From contig NZ_BMIC01000001.1 in NCBI RefSeq assembly GCF_014641635.1, forward strand, positions 1,246,641 through 1,310,640: a DNA stretch of 64,000 nucleotides. Reading direction: 5' to 3'. The position numbers and the translations under genes are program-made. Positions 1-9,883 of the stretch are shown piece after piece. Under the pieces are notes generated by a model. It was not told where the DNA came from, searched no databases, and worked only from the letters and a program-made list of their open reading frames with translations. Numbering within the stretch: the first letter of the stretch is position 1; every line of letters starts with the position of its first letter. This stretch comes from Aquaticitalea lipolytica (lineage in GTDB: Bacteria; Bacteroidota; Bacteroidia; Flavobacteriales; Flavobacteriaceae).

Positions 1-2197
1 ACTTGCGTTTTACTTCTTCAATTCCATCTAAATCAAACTTTAAGTTATCCCAAGGATTTGCATTAGCAATCATATACCAACGCGTTGCATCTGCTCCGTA
101 AGTTTCTAATGTTTCAAAAGGATCGGTTGCGTTACCTAGACGTTTAGACATTTTTTGTCCGTTTTTATCTAAAACTAATCCGTTAGACACTACATTTTTA
201 TATGCTACAGAATCAAAAACCATTGTTGCAATGGCATGAAGTGTATAAAACCATCCTCTTGTTTGGTCTACACCTTCTGCTATAAAATCGGCTGGAAATG
301 ATTTGTTTTCGTCAATCAGCTCTTTATTCTCAAAAGGATAATGCCATTGTGCATAAGGCATTGAGCCAGAATCGAACCAAACATCAATTAAATCTGCTTC
401 GCGTTTCATTGGTTGCCTTGAAGGTGAAACCAATACAATTTCATCAACAATGTTTTTATGCAAATCGATTTTTGCGTAGTTGTCTTCAGAATTATTTCCA
501 ACTTCAAAGTCTTCAAAAATGTCTTTTGCTAAAACTCCTGCTGAAACAGCTTTTTGCATCTCTGCTTTTAATTCTTCAACCGAACCAATACAAATTTCTT
601 CTTTTCCATCTTCAGTTCTCCAAATAGGTAACGGAATTCCCCAATAACGAGAGCGCGACAAGTTCCAATCGTTTGCATTTGCTAACCAATTTCCAAAGCG
701 ACCTTCTCCTGTAGATTTTGGTTTCCAATTGATGGTCTCATTAAGTTGAAACATTTTGTCTTTAACATCTGTTACCTTAATAAACCAAGAATCTAAAGGA
801 TAATATAGAATTGGCTTATCGGTTCTCCAGCAATTAGGGTAACTATGTTTATATTTTTCAACCTTAAAGGCTTTATTTTCTTCTTTTAATTTAATGGCAA
901 GTTCAACATCTATTGAGCGCTCAGGTGCTTCACCATCATTATAATATTCATTCTTAACATACTTACCAGCAAATTCTCCCATTTCTGGTCTGAATTTTCC
1001 TTGCAAATCTACAAGAGGTACTAAGTTACCATTCTCATCTTTTACTAACATTGGTGGTACTTCTGGCGTTGCTTGTTTAGCAACCATAGCATCGTCTGCA
1101 CCAAAAGTAGGCGCTGTATGAACTATTCCTGTACCATCTTCAGTCGTTACGAAATCTCCAGAAATTACTCTAAAAGCATTTTCAGGATTATCATTTGGTA
1201 AAGTATATGGCAATAATTGTTCGTAGGTAATGCCTACTAAATCTTTTCCTTTAAATTCTTTTACTACGTAAAAAGGGATTTTCTTATCGCCAGATTTGTA
1301 ATCTAACAATTCTGGTTTAGTTTCAACTTTATTAAATTTTCCATCGAACTGACTTCCAACTAAATTTTTTGCTAGAATAACATTAATTGGCTCGAAAGTA
1401 TATTGATTATATGTCTCTACTAAAACGTAATCTATTTTTGGCCCAACAGTTAATGCTGTGTTACTTGGAAGCGTCCAAGGTGTAGTTGTCCAAGCTAAAA
1501 AGTAGATTGTGCCTTCGTTTTGTAAAAAACTAGGAAGTGAACTTTCGTTAGCTTTAAATTGAGCTACTACAGTTGTATCTGTTACATCTTGATATGTGCC
1601 TGGTTGATTTAACTCATGTGAGCTTAAACCTGTACCTGCTTTAGGCGAGTAAGGCTGAATAGTGTAGCCTTTATAAAGCAATTTTTTATCGTAAATCTGC
1701 TTTAATAACCACCAAACAGATTCCATATATTTTGGTTCGTAAGTAATGTATGGATTATCCATATCTACCCAATAACCCATTTTTTGAGTAAGGTCATTCC
1801 AAACATCTGTGTAACGCATTACTGCTTTACGACAAGCTGCGTTGTAATCTTCAACTGAAATAATTTTACCAATATCTTCTTTAGTAATACCAAGCTCTTT
1901 TTCTACGCCAAGCTCTATTGGTAAACCATGTGTATCCCAACCAGCTTTACGCTTAACCTGAAAGCCTTTCATGGTTTTATATCGTGGAAAAATATCTTTA
2001 ATAGCACGAGCTAATACGTGATGAACTCCTGGAAGTCCATTTGCTGAAGGAGGCCCTTCAAAAAATACGTAAGGTTTATTACCTTCTCTTGTGGTAACAC
2101 TTTTATCGAAAATGTCTTTTTCTTGCCAGTATTTACCTATTTCTACGGCTATTTTTGGTAAGTCAAGACCTTTATATTCAGTGAATTTACTGCTCAT
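1..2197 (-). CDS. ileS: Isoleucyl-tRNA synthetase, 5' part (3' end beyond window)
   Basis: Charges tRNA-Ile with isoleucine in the cytoplasm. The frame is open from an ATG at 2197 to the left edge, giving about 732 N-terminal residues. The class I HIGH-type signature appears as PSANGLPGVHH (residues about 50-60), and the second signature KMSKR lies at residues 682-686, followed by LGNATDPFETLETYGADATRW. The long insertion between them is the CP1 editing domain region. Usual family length in Bacteroidota is about 1100 residues, so the anticodon-binding part is missing only because of the window edge. Upstream (2198-2303) there is no clear promoter consensus. Identification is secure from the two signatures and the IleRS-specific GLPGVHH context. 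Confidence 0.97.
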   Translation of the reverse strand, partial: MSSKFTEYKGLDLPKIAVEIGKYWQEKDIFDKSVTTREGNKPYVFFEGPPSANGLPGVHHVLARAIKDIFPRYKTMKGFQVKRKAGWDTHGLPIELGVEKELGITKEDIGKIISVEDYNAACRKAVMRYTDVWNDLTQKMGYWVDMDNPYITYEPKYMESVWWLLKQIYDKKLLYKGYTIQPYSPKAGTGLSSHELNQPGTYQDVTDTTVVAQFKANESSLPSFLQNEGTIYFLAWTTTPWTLPSNTALTVGPKIDYVLVETYNQYTFEPINVILAKNLVGSQFDGKFNKVETKPELLDYKSGDKKIPFYVVKEFKGKDLVGITYEQLLPYTLPNDNPENAFRVISGDFVTTEDGTGIVHTAPTFGADDAMVAKQATPEVPPMLVKDENGNLVPLVDLQGKFRPEMGEFAGKYVKNEYYNDGEAPERSIDVELAIKLKEENKAFKVEKYKHSYPNCWRTDKPILYYPLDSWFIKVTDVKDKMFQLNETINWKPKSTGEGRFGNWLANANDWNLSRSRYWGIPLPIWRTEDGKEEICIGSVEELKAEMQKAVSAGVLAKDIFEDFEVGNNSEDNYAKIDLHKNIVDEIVLVSPSRQPMKREADLIDVWFDSGSMPYAQWHYPFENKELIDENKSFPADFIAEGVDQTRGWFYTLHAIATMVFDSVAYKNVVSNGLVLDKNGQKMSKRLGNATDPFETLETYGADATRWYMIANANPWDNLKFDLDGIEEVKRK

Positions 2198-2303
2198 TAT
2201 ATCATTAATTCTAATCGAGGTGCGAAATTAATGAATTTTGAGAAAATAGCGTGTGTAATTGCTTAAAAAACCATTATCAAATCTTAAAACTTAATCATTT
2301 GAC

Positions 2304-2768
2304 TTAATGGCTTTTTTTGAATTCTTTTTGGAAATAGAGCGCTTTATGCAAAAGAAGATTTTCTTCTTCGGAATTTATATTTTCACTACTTATAGTTTTC
2401 CGCTTTTTAACATAAACTCTTTTTGTAGGTGTTTGCTGTGATTCAGATACAATTAGGTATACATTATTACTTGCAAAATAGTAAGTCTCTATTATGGTTT
2501 TGTCAGTGATTTCTGTGTTTTGTATTTTAAAAAGCTCATTCGTTTTTTTATCATAGAAAACAGAGTGCTGAAATGAACCTACATCTTTAAACCCGTCTTT
2601 ATCTGTTAAAGCTCCTTCTGTTTTAAGTTCGGTTAAATTTTTATTTGCATCTGTTTTTGTTGCTAAATCATTAGAGGCTTTTATTGCTAAATCTAGATTG
2701 GCACCAGTTTTTGTTCCACAAGACAAAACAATAAGGAATAAAGCTATAATACTAATATTAGTTTTCAT
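2304..2768 (-). CDS. Small lipoprotein of unknown function
   Basis: I do not recognise a family. The ATG at 2768 is chosen because it begins a clean lipoprotein signal (MKTNISIIALFLIVLSCG, lipobox Cys about residue 17). A longer frame from 2822 would start inside the terminator hairpin of the preceding gene and add a hydrophilic stretch before the signal. The mature part is about 137 residues, charged and Lys/Glu-rich, with no visible catalytic motif. It lies between a T9SS cargo gene and ileS on the same strand and is separated from the former by a terminator. It probably sits on the inner or outer membrane facing the periplasm. Confidence 0.7.
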   Translation of the reverse strand: MKTNISIIALFLIVLSCGTKTGANLDLAIKASNDLATKTDANKNLTELKTEGALTDKDGFKDVGSFQHSVFYDKKTNELFKIQNTEITDKTIIETYYFASNNVYLIVSESQQTPTKRVYVKKRKTISSENINSEEENLLLHKALYFQKEFKKSH

Positions 2769-2804
2769 GTGTTTAATTTTGTCATTAAAGGTCAATTTAG
2801 AATA

Positions 2805-2840
2805 TAAAAAAAGCCCAAACAAATGTTTGGGCTTTTTTTA
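2805..2840 (-). terminator. Intrinsic terminator of the 1408-residue T9SS protein gene
   Basis: Inverted repeat AAGCCCAAAC (2811-2820), loop AAAT, GTTTGGGCTT (2825-2834). On the minus strand the stem is followed by a T run, and an A/T run flanks the other side, so it could act in both directions. It lies just downstream of the stop of the 2858-7084 gene. Confidence 0.85.
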
Positions 2841-2857
2841 AGATTATTATTACTTTA

Positions 2858-5800
2858 TTAATCGATAATTATCTTTTTTGTTTTTGTTGTGTTTTCTGTA
2901 TTAAAATATACAACATAAGTACCACTAGCTAAACCTGAAATACTTAATCCGTTATCTAGTGTTTGTGCAGCTACATCTTTAAACTCATTAACTGTTTGTC
3001 CTAGCATATTTATTACCATTAGGTTGTCAACAGATGTATTTAATCCTTTTACATATAATTTGTCTTGCTTGTTATTATAATAAATTAAATTAAAGTTATA
3101 ATCTGACTCTTCAGTACTTAATGATTCTCCACTTTGGAATACAACTTCAAATCGGTTATTAAACTCTCCTGCTGTTGATGTAAAACTATATGGTTGTTCT
3201 GTTGTTCTTAAATCAAAATATGTGCTTGTAAGATTATCTTTTAAGTATATTTCTTGATTTTCATGGATATTTTCAATCTCTGTCATCTTAATTTCAAACG
3301 TAAAATCACCTGATGCTTTAAAATTTAATGGTACAACTTTTCCGTTTGTAATTGGCGAATATGCTTGCATTGACATATTCTGACCGTTTAATAATAAGTT
3401 AAGATCATTACTTACATTATCCATGTTTTTAGCATCGTAACCATAGTCGAATGCGTCTGTAGTTATATTACTAAATCCTAGCAACAATTCTTTACGCATT
3501 TCAGGTCCATTTACTGAATTAAACTCTAATCTTATTTTACTAAAAATATTAGTTTCTTCGGTTGAGTTACTCTCATCTTCAGTATTTACATCAGCCTGAT
3601 TTCCATTTCTGAAAAAGACAGAGCCGTTATTGTAAGTGCCATTTGCATCAGCTTCTTTAATAAAAATACGTTGACTATTATTAAACACTACATTACCATT
3701 TGCTACAACTTCTGCCATAAAAGCTTGCCCAACTGGAAGATATCTTGATGGTGTTAATGTCCCGTCTTGAGACCCATTGTTTGCACCATTAATTCCAACA
3801 AACTGATATGCACGTACAGAACCAAGTTTATTAACTTTAGCATAACCTCCATCATATTCATCTAAATAATGCGAGCTTCCACTCCATTGTTGCCATAGTT
3901 GTAAAGTTCCGTCAATAACACCAGCATTATCATCAATAAATTTATGAATATCTAATGCTGAAGCATAAGGATTACCTAATAAATAATCTGTTTTAGATAC
4001 TGTTGGTACTGATCCTGATCCTCCAACGTCAGTTACAGGAACTAGTATTGTTCCGTTGTTTGGTTTTCCTTCAAAAATATACTGCTGTTCTGTTCCAGAG
4101 TTTCCTGTTCCTTTTTGAGAATAACCTACTCCTGGGTTAATATTAGTTGTTGGTGTCAATGATGCCCAATCCCAATATGTCACTCCATTTTTATATGTGT
4201 ATAACCAACGTGTACTAACTTTTCCTACTTGATTATATGCTGAAGTAAATTGAACATTGTTTGCATTTCCTTCTTTAAGTAAGTTTAATCTAAAATTGGA
4301 ATTATTTGCATTGTTGGTAGCAGCATTATTGTTAGAAATGGTTGTTACTCCAGTTGATCCAACTGGTGAAGCCCAATAATTATACCAATATACGTTTGAT
4401 GTTCCTTCTTGTCTTCTTAGTATCTTACCATTAGCTGATGTCACTAAATCACTATTAACTGTTTGAATTAATTGAGAATCATTTTGTAAGTCTAATGTTC
4501 CATCAAGCTTTAAATACCATGTATTGTTTATTAGGTTGTCACCATTTACAATTAGTGATTTCCCGCTGTCTATTATTAAACCTAAATTTTTATGAGAATT
4601 TACAGTTGTTACATTGTGCTCAATTTTTACAATACTCCAATCTTTATTATTTACTATATTTTTTATGTCCCAAACAGATCCATGTAACCAAGTTGCTTGT
4701 GATGTCCAGCTTCCATTAGATCCAGTTTTATAAGGCATAGGAGCTGTTTGTCCTTGAGCTGTTGTTATATTATTAAGTTTTAAAGTGTGGTTGTTATCAG
4801 AATAATCAAAAGTCACATTACTTTTAATATCAGTCATTGGATAGTAAGCGATTAAATTTGACCAAGGAATTTTATTTCCATTAGATATATCAACTATATC
4901 TTTTTCAATAATTGACCCTCTTACATTTCCTGAATTATTTTGAATTTCTTGATATACCATTCGTTGCAACTGATCATCAGTTAAAACAGTATTAAACACT
5001 CTAACTTCGTCAATTTCTCCCTTAAAGTATTCTCTATTTGCAATATTACTTGAGGCTCTTCCTATTTCAAATGCATCATTACCATTGGCTGTACTAGCAA
5101 TTGTTGTTACAGTTGGAAGCGTGTTTAATGTATTAACTAGATTACCATCTATATATAATTTTAAGGCACCCGAAATATTAGAATAAGTTCCTGTTATATG
5201 ATGCCATTCATCAAAATTAATTGGTGCCGAACTAACAACTTTTGTAGTATTTCCTGTTGTTTTAATTGAAAAGCACGGCTCGTTACCGTTTTGCAGGTAT
5301 ATTTTACAAGATACATCTTCACCAGCTATTGTTAAATAACCTGAATTTCCTGAATCTACTTTTACCCAAGCCATAATACTTACACTACTAAACCCTTCAA
5401 TAAAAGAATCTGTTGACAAGTAATCATCAATACCATCAAAATCTAGAGTTGCTGAAGGAGGCGGATTTGTATTAAATAAATCTCTATAATCTACATCTCC
5501 TCCACTATTAACATCTCCATCTAAATCTGGAAGAATAGAAGCAGAAGGGTTATCAATTTCATCGTTTACATCTAATGGATCAGAAATATTAGAACCTTCA
5601 AATAGATTATCAAGTCCGTCATTATCAGCATCAGAAAAAGCTACGATAACATCTGCCATTCCGTTTTCTTCAATATCAAGTAAACCATCATTATCAGAGT
5701 CTAAATCTAAAATATCTGGATACTTATCGTAATCTGTGTTAACTACCTGAATACCATTGCCATACGCTATGTCTATTCCAGTTTTTGGATCTACAGTTCC

Positions 5801-7084
5801 TGAAGGTGTAATATAACCTAAAGTTGTTTGCCCTTCTACATTATCAGGAATTCCATCGTTATCACTATCTAAATCTAAATGATTATACTTACCATCATTA
5901 TCAAAATCTTCACCTTTAACAATAATTAATGAATTAGCATTAAAGTCTAAGAATTCACATTGCGTAAAGGACATACCAAATTGTCTTGTAGAAGAGCCTG
6001 AAGAAGTTTTAATAGCTTGCATACGCATAGTAAATGTGTTACCTATAAATTGGTAATACGCTCTTAATACTCTTAAAGTTGAGAAACCAGGACCTTCTTG
6101 TAATCCTGAAGCACTAATTTGTATATCTCCACCTCCTAAATTTGAAACCAGTAAAGAAGTAGGGTTATCTGTCCCGTATGCAGCTGGTTGCTTATAAATT
6201 ACTGATTCACGCAGACTTCCACTACCATCACAATCCCAAGTAATACCATTAACTCTAAAAATAGAGGTTGATGGCACAGTTGTTCCTGCATTTACAATTG
6301 TAAATTGAAATGTTGCTCCTGGTGTTCCAGTCCCAGAAAATGTTAATTCTGTTTGGAGATAATCAGGATTATCAACTAAATCATTATCTATATTTGCAAT
6401 TGTTGTGTTTTGGAGTTCAGTAATTTTCATTAAGATATCATAACCTTGAATTGCATTACTGTATCTATATACTGCGCCTACTTGACCTATTAAACCAGTA
6501 CTTGCTAAAGGATCATAAACTCCATTCTGAAAATCTAATGAAGGCAAAGTACATTCAAACCTGTCTTGACCTAAATTTTCTTTTGCATCTGTTATGCCGT
6601 CTCCATCATCATCATAATCTAGATTATCAATAATACCATCTTGGTCAGTATCTAATAAAGCATTACAAGTTGCATCACCACCAGAAACATTAAAGTACGC
6701 TATTGTACCAGATGTATTTGCTGTACTACCATTATTATTAAGAACTTCGGTACCAGCAACTACAACACTAACATAGCTACTGCTAGTCCAACCGTTGTTT
6801 GCAACATCATACATTTTTATGTAATAATTGCTACCATTAGTTGCGCAACCTAAATCATAAGTTGAACCATAAGCATCAGTAACACCTTGTTGACTAGACG
6901 AATAACATTGATTGTCATCACAAATGGTAATTAATAAATCGTTTGTGGTGTTATAAACTTCTATCTTATTTTCATAAGACCTTGAAGGCCATTTAACAGT
7001 GATTTTTACATCAGATCTTTGTGCTGATAAACTGCTAAAAGCAAATACGGTAAGTAGTAAACTACAAAGTAATTTTGTTTTCAT
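2858..7084 (-). CDS. Large secreted T9SS protein with TSP3-type repeats and LamG domain
   Basis: Probable cell-surface or secreted adhesin/carbohydrate-binding protein of 1408 residues. An N-terminal signal peptide ends near SLSAQ (residue 22). Acidic calcium-binding TSP3-like repeats occur at about 145-166 (DTDQDGIIDNLDYDDDGDG) and again near 400-420 and 460-500. A LamG/concanavalin-like domain spans about 545-710, starting LDFDGIDDYL and ending with VRVFNTVLTDDQL. A long region that also occurs in the 41235-43616 protein follows. The last 75 residues form a type A T9SS sorting domain (YYNNKQDKLYVKG, NMLGQTV, GLASGTYVVYF, KKIIID). A terminator follows it; the 251-bp gap upstream holds its promoter region but I see no exact consensus. 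The ligand is unknown. Confidence 0.9.
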   Translation of the reverse strand: MKTKLLCSLLLTVFAFSSLSAQRSDVKITVKWPSRSYENKIEVYNTTNDLLITICDDNQCYSSSQQGVTDAYGSTYDLGCATNGSNYYIKMYDVANNGWTSSSYVSVVVAGTEVLNNNGSTANTSGTIAYFNVSGGDATCNALLDTDQDGIIDNLDYDDDGDGITDAKENLGQDRFECTLPSLDFQNGVYDPLASTGLIGQVGAVYRYSNAIQGYDILMKITELQNTTIANIDNDLVDNPDYLQTELTFSGTGTPGATFQFTIVNAGTTVPSTSIFRVNGITWDCDGSGSLRESVIYKQPAAYGTDNPTSLLVSNLGGGDIQISASGLQEGPGFSTLRVLRAYYQFIGNTFTMRMQAIKTSSGSSTRQFGMSFTQCEFLDFNANSLIIVKGEDFDNDGKYNHLDLDSDNDGIPDNVEGQTTLGYITPSGTVDPKTGIDIAYGNGIQVVNTDYDKYPDILDLDSDNDGLLDIEENGMADVIVAFSDADNDGLDNLFEGSNISDPLDVNDEIDNPSASILPDLDGDVNSGGDVDYRDLFNTNPPPSATLDFDGIDDYLSTDSFIEGFSSVSIMAWVKVDSGNSGYLTIAGEDVSCKIYLQNGNEPCFSIKTTGNTTKVVSSAPINFDEWHHITGTYSNISGALKLYIDGNLVNTLNTLPTVTTIASTANGNDAFEIGRASSNIANREYFKGEIDEVRVFNTVLTDDQLQRMVYQEIQNNSGNVRGSIIEKDIVDISNGNKIPWSNLIAYYPMTDIKSNVTFDYSDNNHTLKLNNITTAQGQTAPMPYKTGSNGSWTSQATWLHGSVWDIKNIVNNKDWSIVKIEHNVTTVNSHKNLGLIIDSGKSLIVNGDNLINNTWYLKLDGTLDLQNDSQLIQTVNSDLVTSANGKILRRQEGTSNVYWYNYWASPVGSTGVTTISNNNAATNNANNSNFRLNLLKEGNANNVQFTSAYNQVGKVSTRWLYTYKNGVTYWDWASLTPTTNINPGVGYSQKGTGNSGTEQQYIFEGKPNNGTILVPVTDVGGSGSVPTVSKTDYLLGNPYASALDIHKFIDDNAGVIDGTLQLWQQWSGSSHYLDEYDGGYAKVNKLGSVRAYQFVGINGANNGSQDGTLTPSRYLPVGQAFMAEVVANGNVVFNNSQRIFIKEADANGTYNNGSVFFRNGNQADVNTEDESNSTEETNIFSKIRLEFNSVNGPEMRKELLLGFSNITTDAFDYGYDAKNMDNVSNDLNLLLNGQNMSMQAYSPITNGKVVPLNFKASGDFTFEIKMTEIENIHENQEIYLKDNLTSTYFDLRTTEQPYSFTSTAGEFNNRFEVVFQSGESLSTEESDYNFNLIYYNNKQDKLYVKGLNTSVDNLMVINMLGQTVNEFKDVAAQTLDNGLSISGLASGTYVVYFNTENTTKTKKIIID

Positions 7085-7335
7085 AAGTAGGGTTTAATAG
7101 TTTGGGACTATTTAATTAACTGTGTAAAACTAACTTAATCAGCAAATTAGATGAAAATTAGTCGATAAACTGTTTATATACTCGTTATTTGAATTATTTA
7201 ATCGTTTAAAAGTTTAAAAGTTAGATTAACTTATTAAAGCATAAAAAACACTTATAATCAATTAAGTAACAGCTTTTCACATTTAACAAATATAAATAAA
7301 AAATCGATTAAATGACTATTTTATCCGACAAAATG

Positions 7336-8694
7336 CTAATTAACAAAAACGATAAGATCTTCAATTTTTGAAAGTAATTGAATTTTAATTGTGGTATTTT
7401 TAAGAGAAATTTTATTGTATTTAGAGACAAATATTGTGGTAAATCCAAGCTTTTCAGCTTCAAGAATACGTTGTTCAACACGTTGTACTGGTCTTATTTC
7501 ACCAGACAGCCCAACTTCAGCTGCAAAACAATAATCTTTTGGGAGCGCAACATCTTCATTAGATGATAATATAGAAGCTACAACCGCTAAATCTATTGCT
7601 GGGTCATCGACAGAAATTCCTCCAGTAATATTTAAAAACACGTCTTTAGTCCCTAATCTGAAACCAGCTCTTTTCTCTAAAACGGCAAGTAACATATTTA
7701 GCCTTTTGGCATTAAAGCCTGTGGCACTTCGTTGAGGAGTTCCATAAACAGCTGTACTGACAAGCGCTTGCACCTCTATCATTAATGGTCTCATGCCTTC
7801 TAATGTAGCAGCAACAGCATTACCTGAGAGTTCTTCGTCTTTTTTTGATATTAAAATTTCTGATGGATTAGAAACCTCTCGTAATCCCGATCCTTGCATT
7901 TCGTAAATACCGAGTTCATTGGTAGATCCAAAACGGTTTTTATTTGCTCTTAGAATTCTAAACACATGATTTCTATCGCCTTCAAATTGTAAAACAGTAT
8001 CTACCATGTGCTCTAAAATTTTAGGTCCTGCAATGTTTCCATCTTTTGTAATATGCCCAATAAGTATAACAGGAATAGAAGTTTCTTTTGCGAATTTGAT
8101 TAATTCTGTAGTGCATTCTTTAATTTGAGAAATACTACCTGATGAAGACTCAATATAATCGCTATGTAATGTCTGAATTGAATCGACCACTACTATATCT
8201 GGTTGAATAACTTCGATTTGTTTAAATATGTTCTGAGTTTTAATTTCAGTTAACACATAACAATTTTCACTATTTGGATTAATGCGTTCTGCACGCATCT
8301 TGATTTGCTTCTGGCTTTCTTCTCCAGATACATAAAGTGTTTTGTAGGGTAATTTTAATGCTATTTGAAGTAGCAATGTACTTTTACCAATTCCTGGTTC
8401 GCCTCCGAGTAAAATTAGTGATCCTGGAACTATTCCTCCTCCTAAAACTCTATTGAACTCTTCATCAAAAGTGTTTAATCTGGTTTCTTGAGATGTTTCA
8501 ATCTCATTAATTTTTAATGGTTTAGAAACTCTTTTTACTTCTGATGATGATTGCTTCCAGTCGCTTTTTTCTGCTTTTTGAATAACTTCTTCAGCAATTG
8601 TATTCCACTCTTTACAAGCAGTACATTGACCTTGCCATTTTGAATATTGAGAGCCACAATTTTGGCAAAAAAAAGTTGTTTTAATTTTTGACAT
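7336..8694 (-). CDS. radA: DNA repair protein RadA
   Basis: RecA-like ATPase that promotes branch migration during recombination. A four-Cys zinc finger opens the protein (C10, C13, C24, C27), the Walker A GGEPGIGKST lies at 97-106, the RadA-specific KNRFG motif at 252-256, and the C-terminal third is the Lon-protease-like domain ending in LLSKIEDLIVFVN. The length of 452 matches the family. Its ATG at 8694 directly abuts the stop of the upstream esterase-like gene (8695-8697), so the two are probably cotranscribed. No terminator is obvious in the 3' gap. Confidence 0.97.
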   Translation of the reverse strand: MSKIKTTFFCQNCGSQYSKWQGQCTACKEWNTIAEEVIQKAEKSDWKQSSSEVKRVSKPLKINEIETSQETRLNTFDEEFNRVLGGGIVPGSLILLGGEPGIGKSTLLLQIALKLPYKTLYVSGEESQKQIKMRAERINPNSENCYVLTEIKTQNIFKQIEVIQPDIVVVDSIQTLHSDYIESSSGSISQIKECTTELIKFAKETSIPVILIGHITKDGNIAGPKILEHMVDTVLQFEGDRNHVFRILRANKNRFGSTNELGIYEMQGSGLREVSNPSEILISKKDEELSGNAVAATLEGMRPLMIEVQALVSTAVYGTPQRSATGFNAKRLNMLLAVLEKRAGFRLGTKDVFLNITGGISVDDPAIDLAVVASILSSNEDVALPKDYCFAAEVGLSGEIRPVQRVEQRILEAEKLGFTTIFVSKYNKISLKNTTIKIQLLSKIEDLIVFVN

Positions 8695-9843
8695 TTAGTA
8701 CCCGAAATCTGCTTTAATTGAAGCTGCTTTTTCTAACATTAAATCTTTAGTAATTCCACCTATTTCATCTAATATGTAAGCAGATTGATACGTTTTCATT
8801 GCTTTTTTAGGTTCATTGGTTTCTTCATAAAAACGAGCCAAGTAATAATGTCCTAATAATGTATTTGGATATTGATCTCTAGCTAATTTTCCTAAGGCTT
8901 CAAAGTATTCAAATTTTTGATTTTTTTCGATTGCAGCTTCAATAGCTTTAAAGTCATTAATTAAGATCTCTTTATCAATGCCAAATAAATCTTTAATCGT
9001 TTTATATTTTTCAACTAAATATTCTACTGGACTTGTTTCAAGTTTTAATATTGTTTCATCGTACTCTTTCTTGCTTATTGGTTGGAAAACCAAAAAGATG
9101 CTTTCTAATGCTTTAGGAATAGTATGGGCTGGAAGCGTGTAATGTGTTGGGCCTTCAAAGTTATTATACTTATAAAGAACATTCTTATTGTCTAATGCAC
9201 TCAATTTTGAGTTTAAAGTCTCAGCTTTCTCTCTAATTGATTTTACATCGTTACTAGATGTTGCTAAATAGTAAAACACTTTACTTTGTATTCCTTTAAG
9301 TCTTTCTGCTAAATAATCTGAAGTTTGAGGTGCAAGATCTGGGCTAATTGCTATATATGCTTGAAAAATTGGATTATCTTTTAATAAATAATAATTAATA
9401 AAATTAGCTGTTTCACCATGTCCAACTGCAACTTTAAATTTCTCGGTTTTATACGTTCTATCAATATATGGTAATAATTCCAAGCCTAAAAACTCAAAAA
9501 AACTTGCTCCTTTTTCTATCGGTAAAGAGTTCTGTTCTGAATACATAGTATCGTCATAACGACTATCAACTTGATTAACGCCAACAATAATAGATTCAGG
9601 TATGTCTTCCCAATAAGAATAGTAATCTACATTTCCTGCTACAGCTTCAAATAAGTAATCACCATCTAAAACTACAATTACAGGATACCTTTTTTTATCA
9701 TCACTATCATATCCTCTAGGTAATAGTATTTTTAATTGACGAGAGTTCCCTAATTTATTAGACTCAATAGTTTCATAAATTGCTTGAGATTTAGCACCTA
9801 TTGTTACAAAAAACAATAATACTATTGTAATAAGTTTAGTCAT
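8695..9843 (-). CDS. Esterase-like alpha/beta hydrolase with altered nucleophile elbow
   Basis: Exported protein of the putative esterase (esterase D/Fes-like) alpha/beta-hydrolase superfamily, 382 residues. A signal peptide (MTKLITIVLLFFVTIGAKSQA) leads to a fold with RYPVIVVLDGDYLF (about 53-66) and a nucleophile elbow at 140-146. The elbow reads VGHGETA where active relatives have GHSxxG, so residue 143 is Gly, not Ser. A candidate His is present in HYTLPAHTIP. The C-terminal 100 residues look like TPR helices (LLGHYYLARFYEETNEP). It sits in the panC-panD-flippase-radA gene string on the minus strand. It may be non-catalytic or use another residue. Fold call is good; activity is doubtful. 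Confidence 0.82.
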   Translation of the reverse strand: MTKLITIVLLFFVTIGAKSQAIYETIESNKLGNSRQLKILLPRGYDSDDKKRYPVIVVLDGDYLFEAVAGNVDYYSYWEDIPESIIVGVNQVDSRYDDTMYSEQNSLPIEKGASFFEFLGLELLPYIDRTYKTEKFKVAVGHGETANFINYYLLKDNPIFQAYIAISPDLAPQTSDYLAERLKGIQSKVFYYLATSSNDVKSIREKAETLNSKLSALDNKNVLYKYNNFEGPTHYTLPAHTIPKALESIFLVFQPISKKEYDETILKLETSPVEYLVEKYKTIKDLFGIDKEILINDFKAIEAAIEKNQKFEYFEALGKLARDQYPNTLLGHYYLARFYEETNEPKKAMKTYQSAYILDEIGGITKDLMLEKAASIKADFGY

Positions 9844-9883
9844 TATAATTGAGATTAAGAATTTGTTATGGCAAGGTAAAAAA

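Noticed and set aside
145-2197. ileS as a broken gene
   Set aside because: The frame is uninterrupted to the window edge; the missing part is outside the window.
2769-2822. Longer start of the small lipoprotein at 2822
   Set aside because: It would begin inside a terminator hairpin and put a polar tail before a complete lipoprotein signal.
4495-6633. Short open frames opposite the 1408-residue T9SS gene
   Set aside because: Leu/His/Cys-rich nonsense translations typical of antisense frames; no supporting signal.
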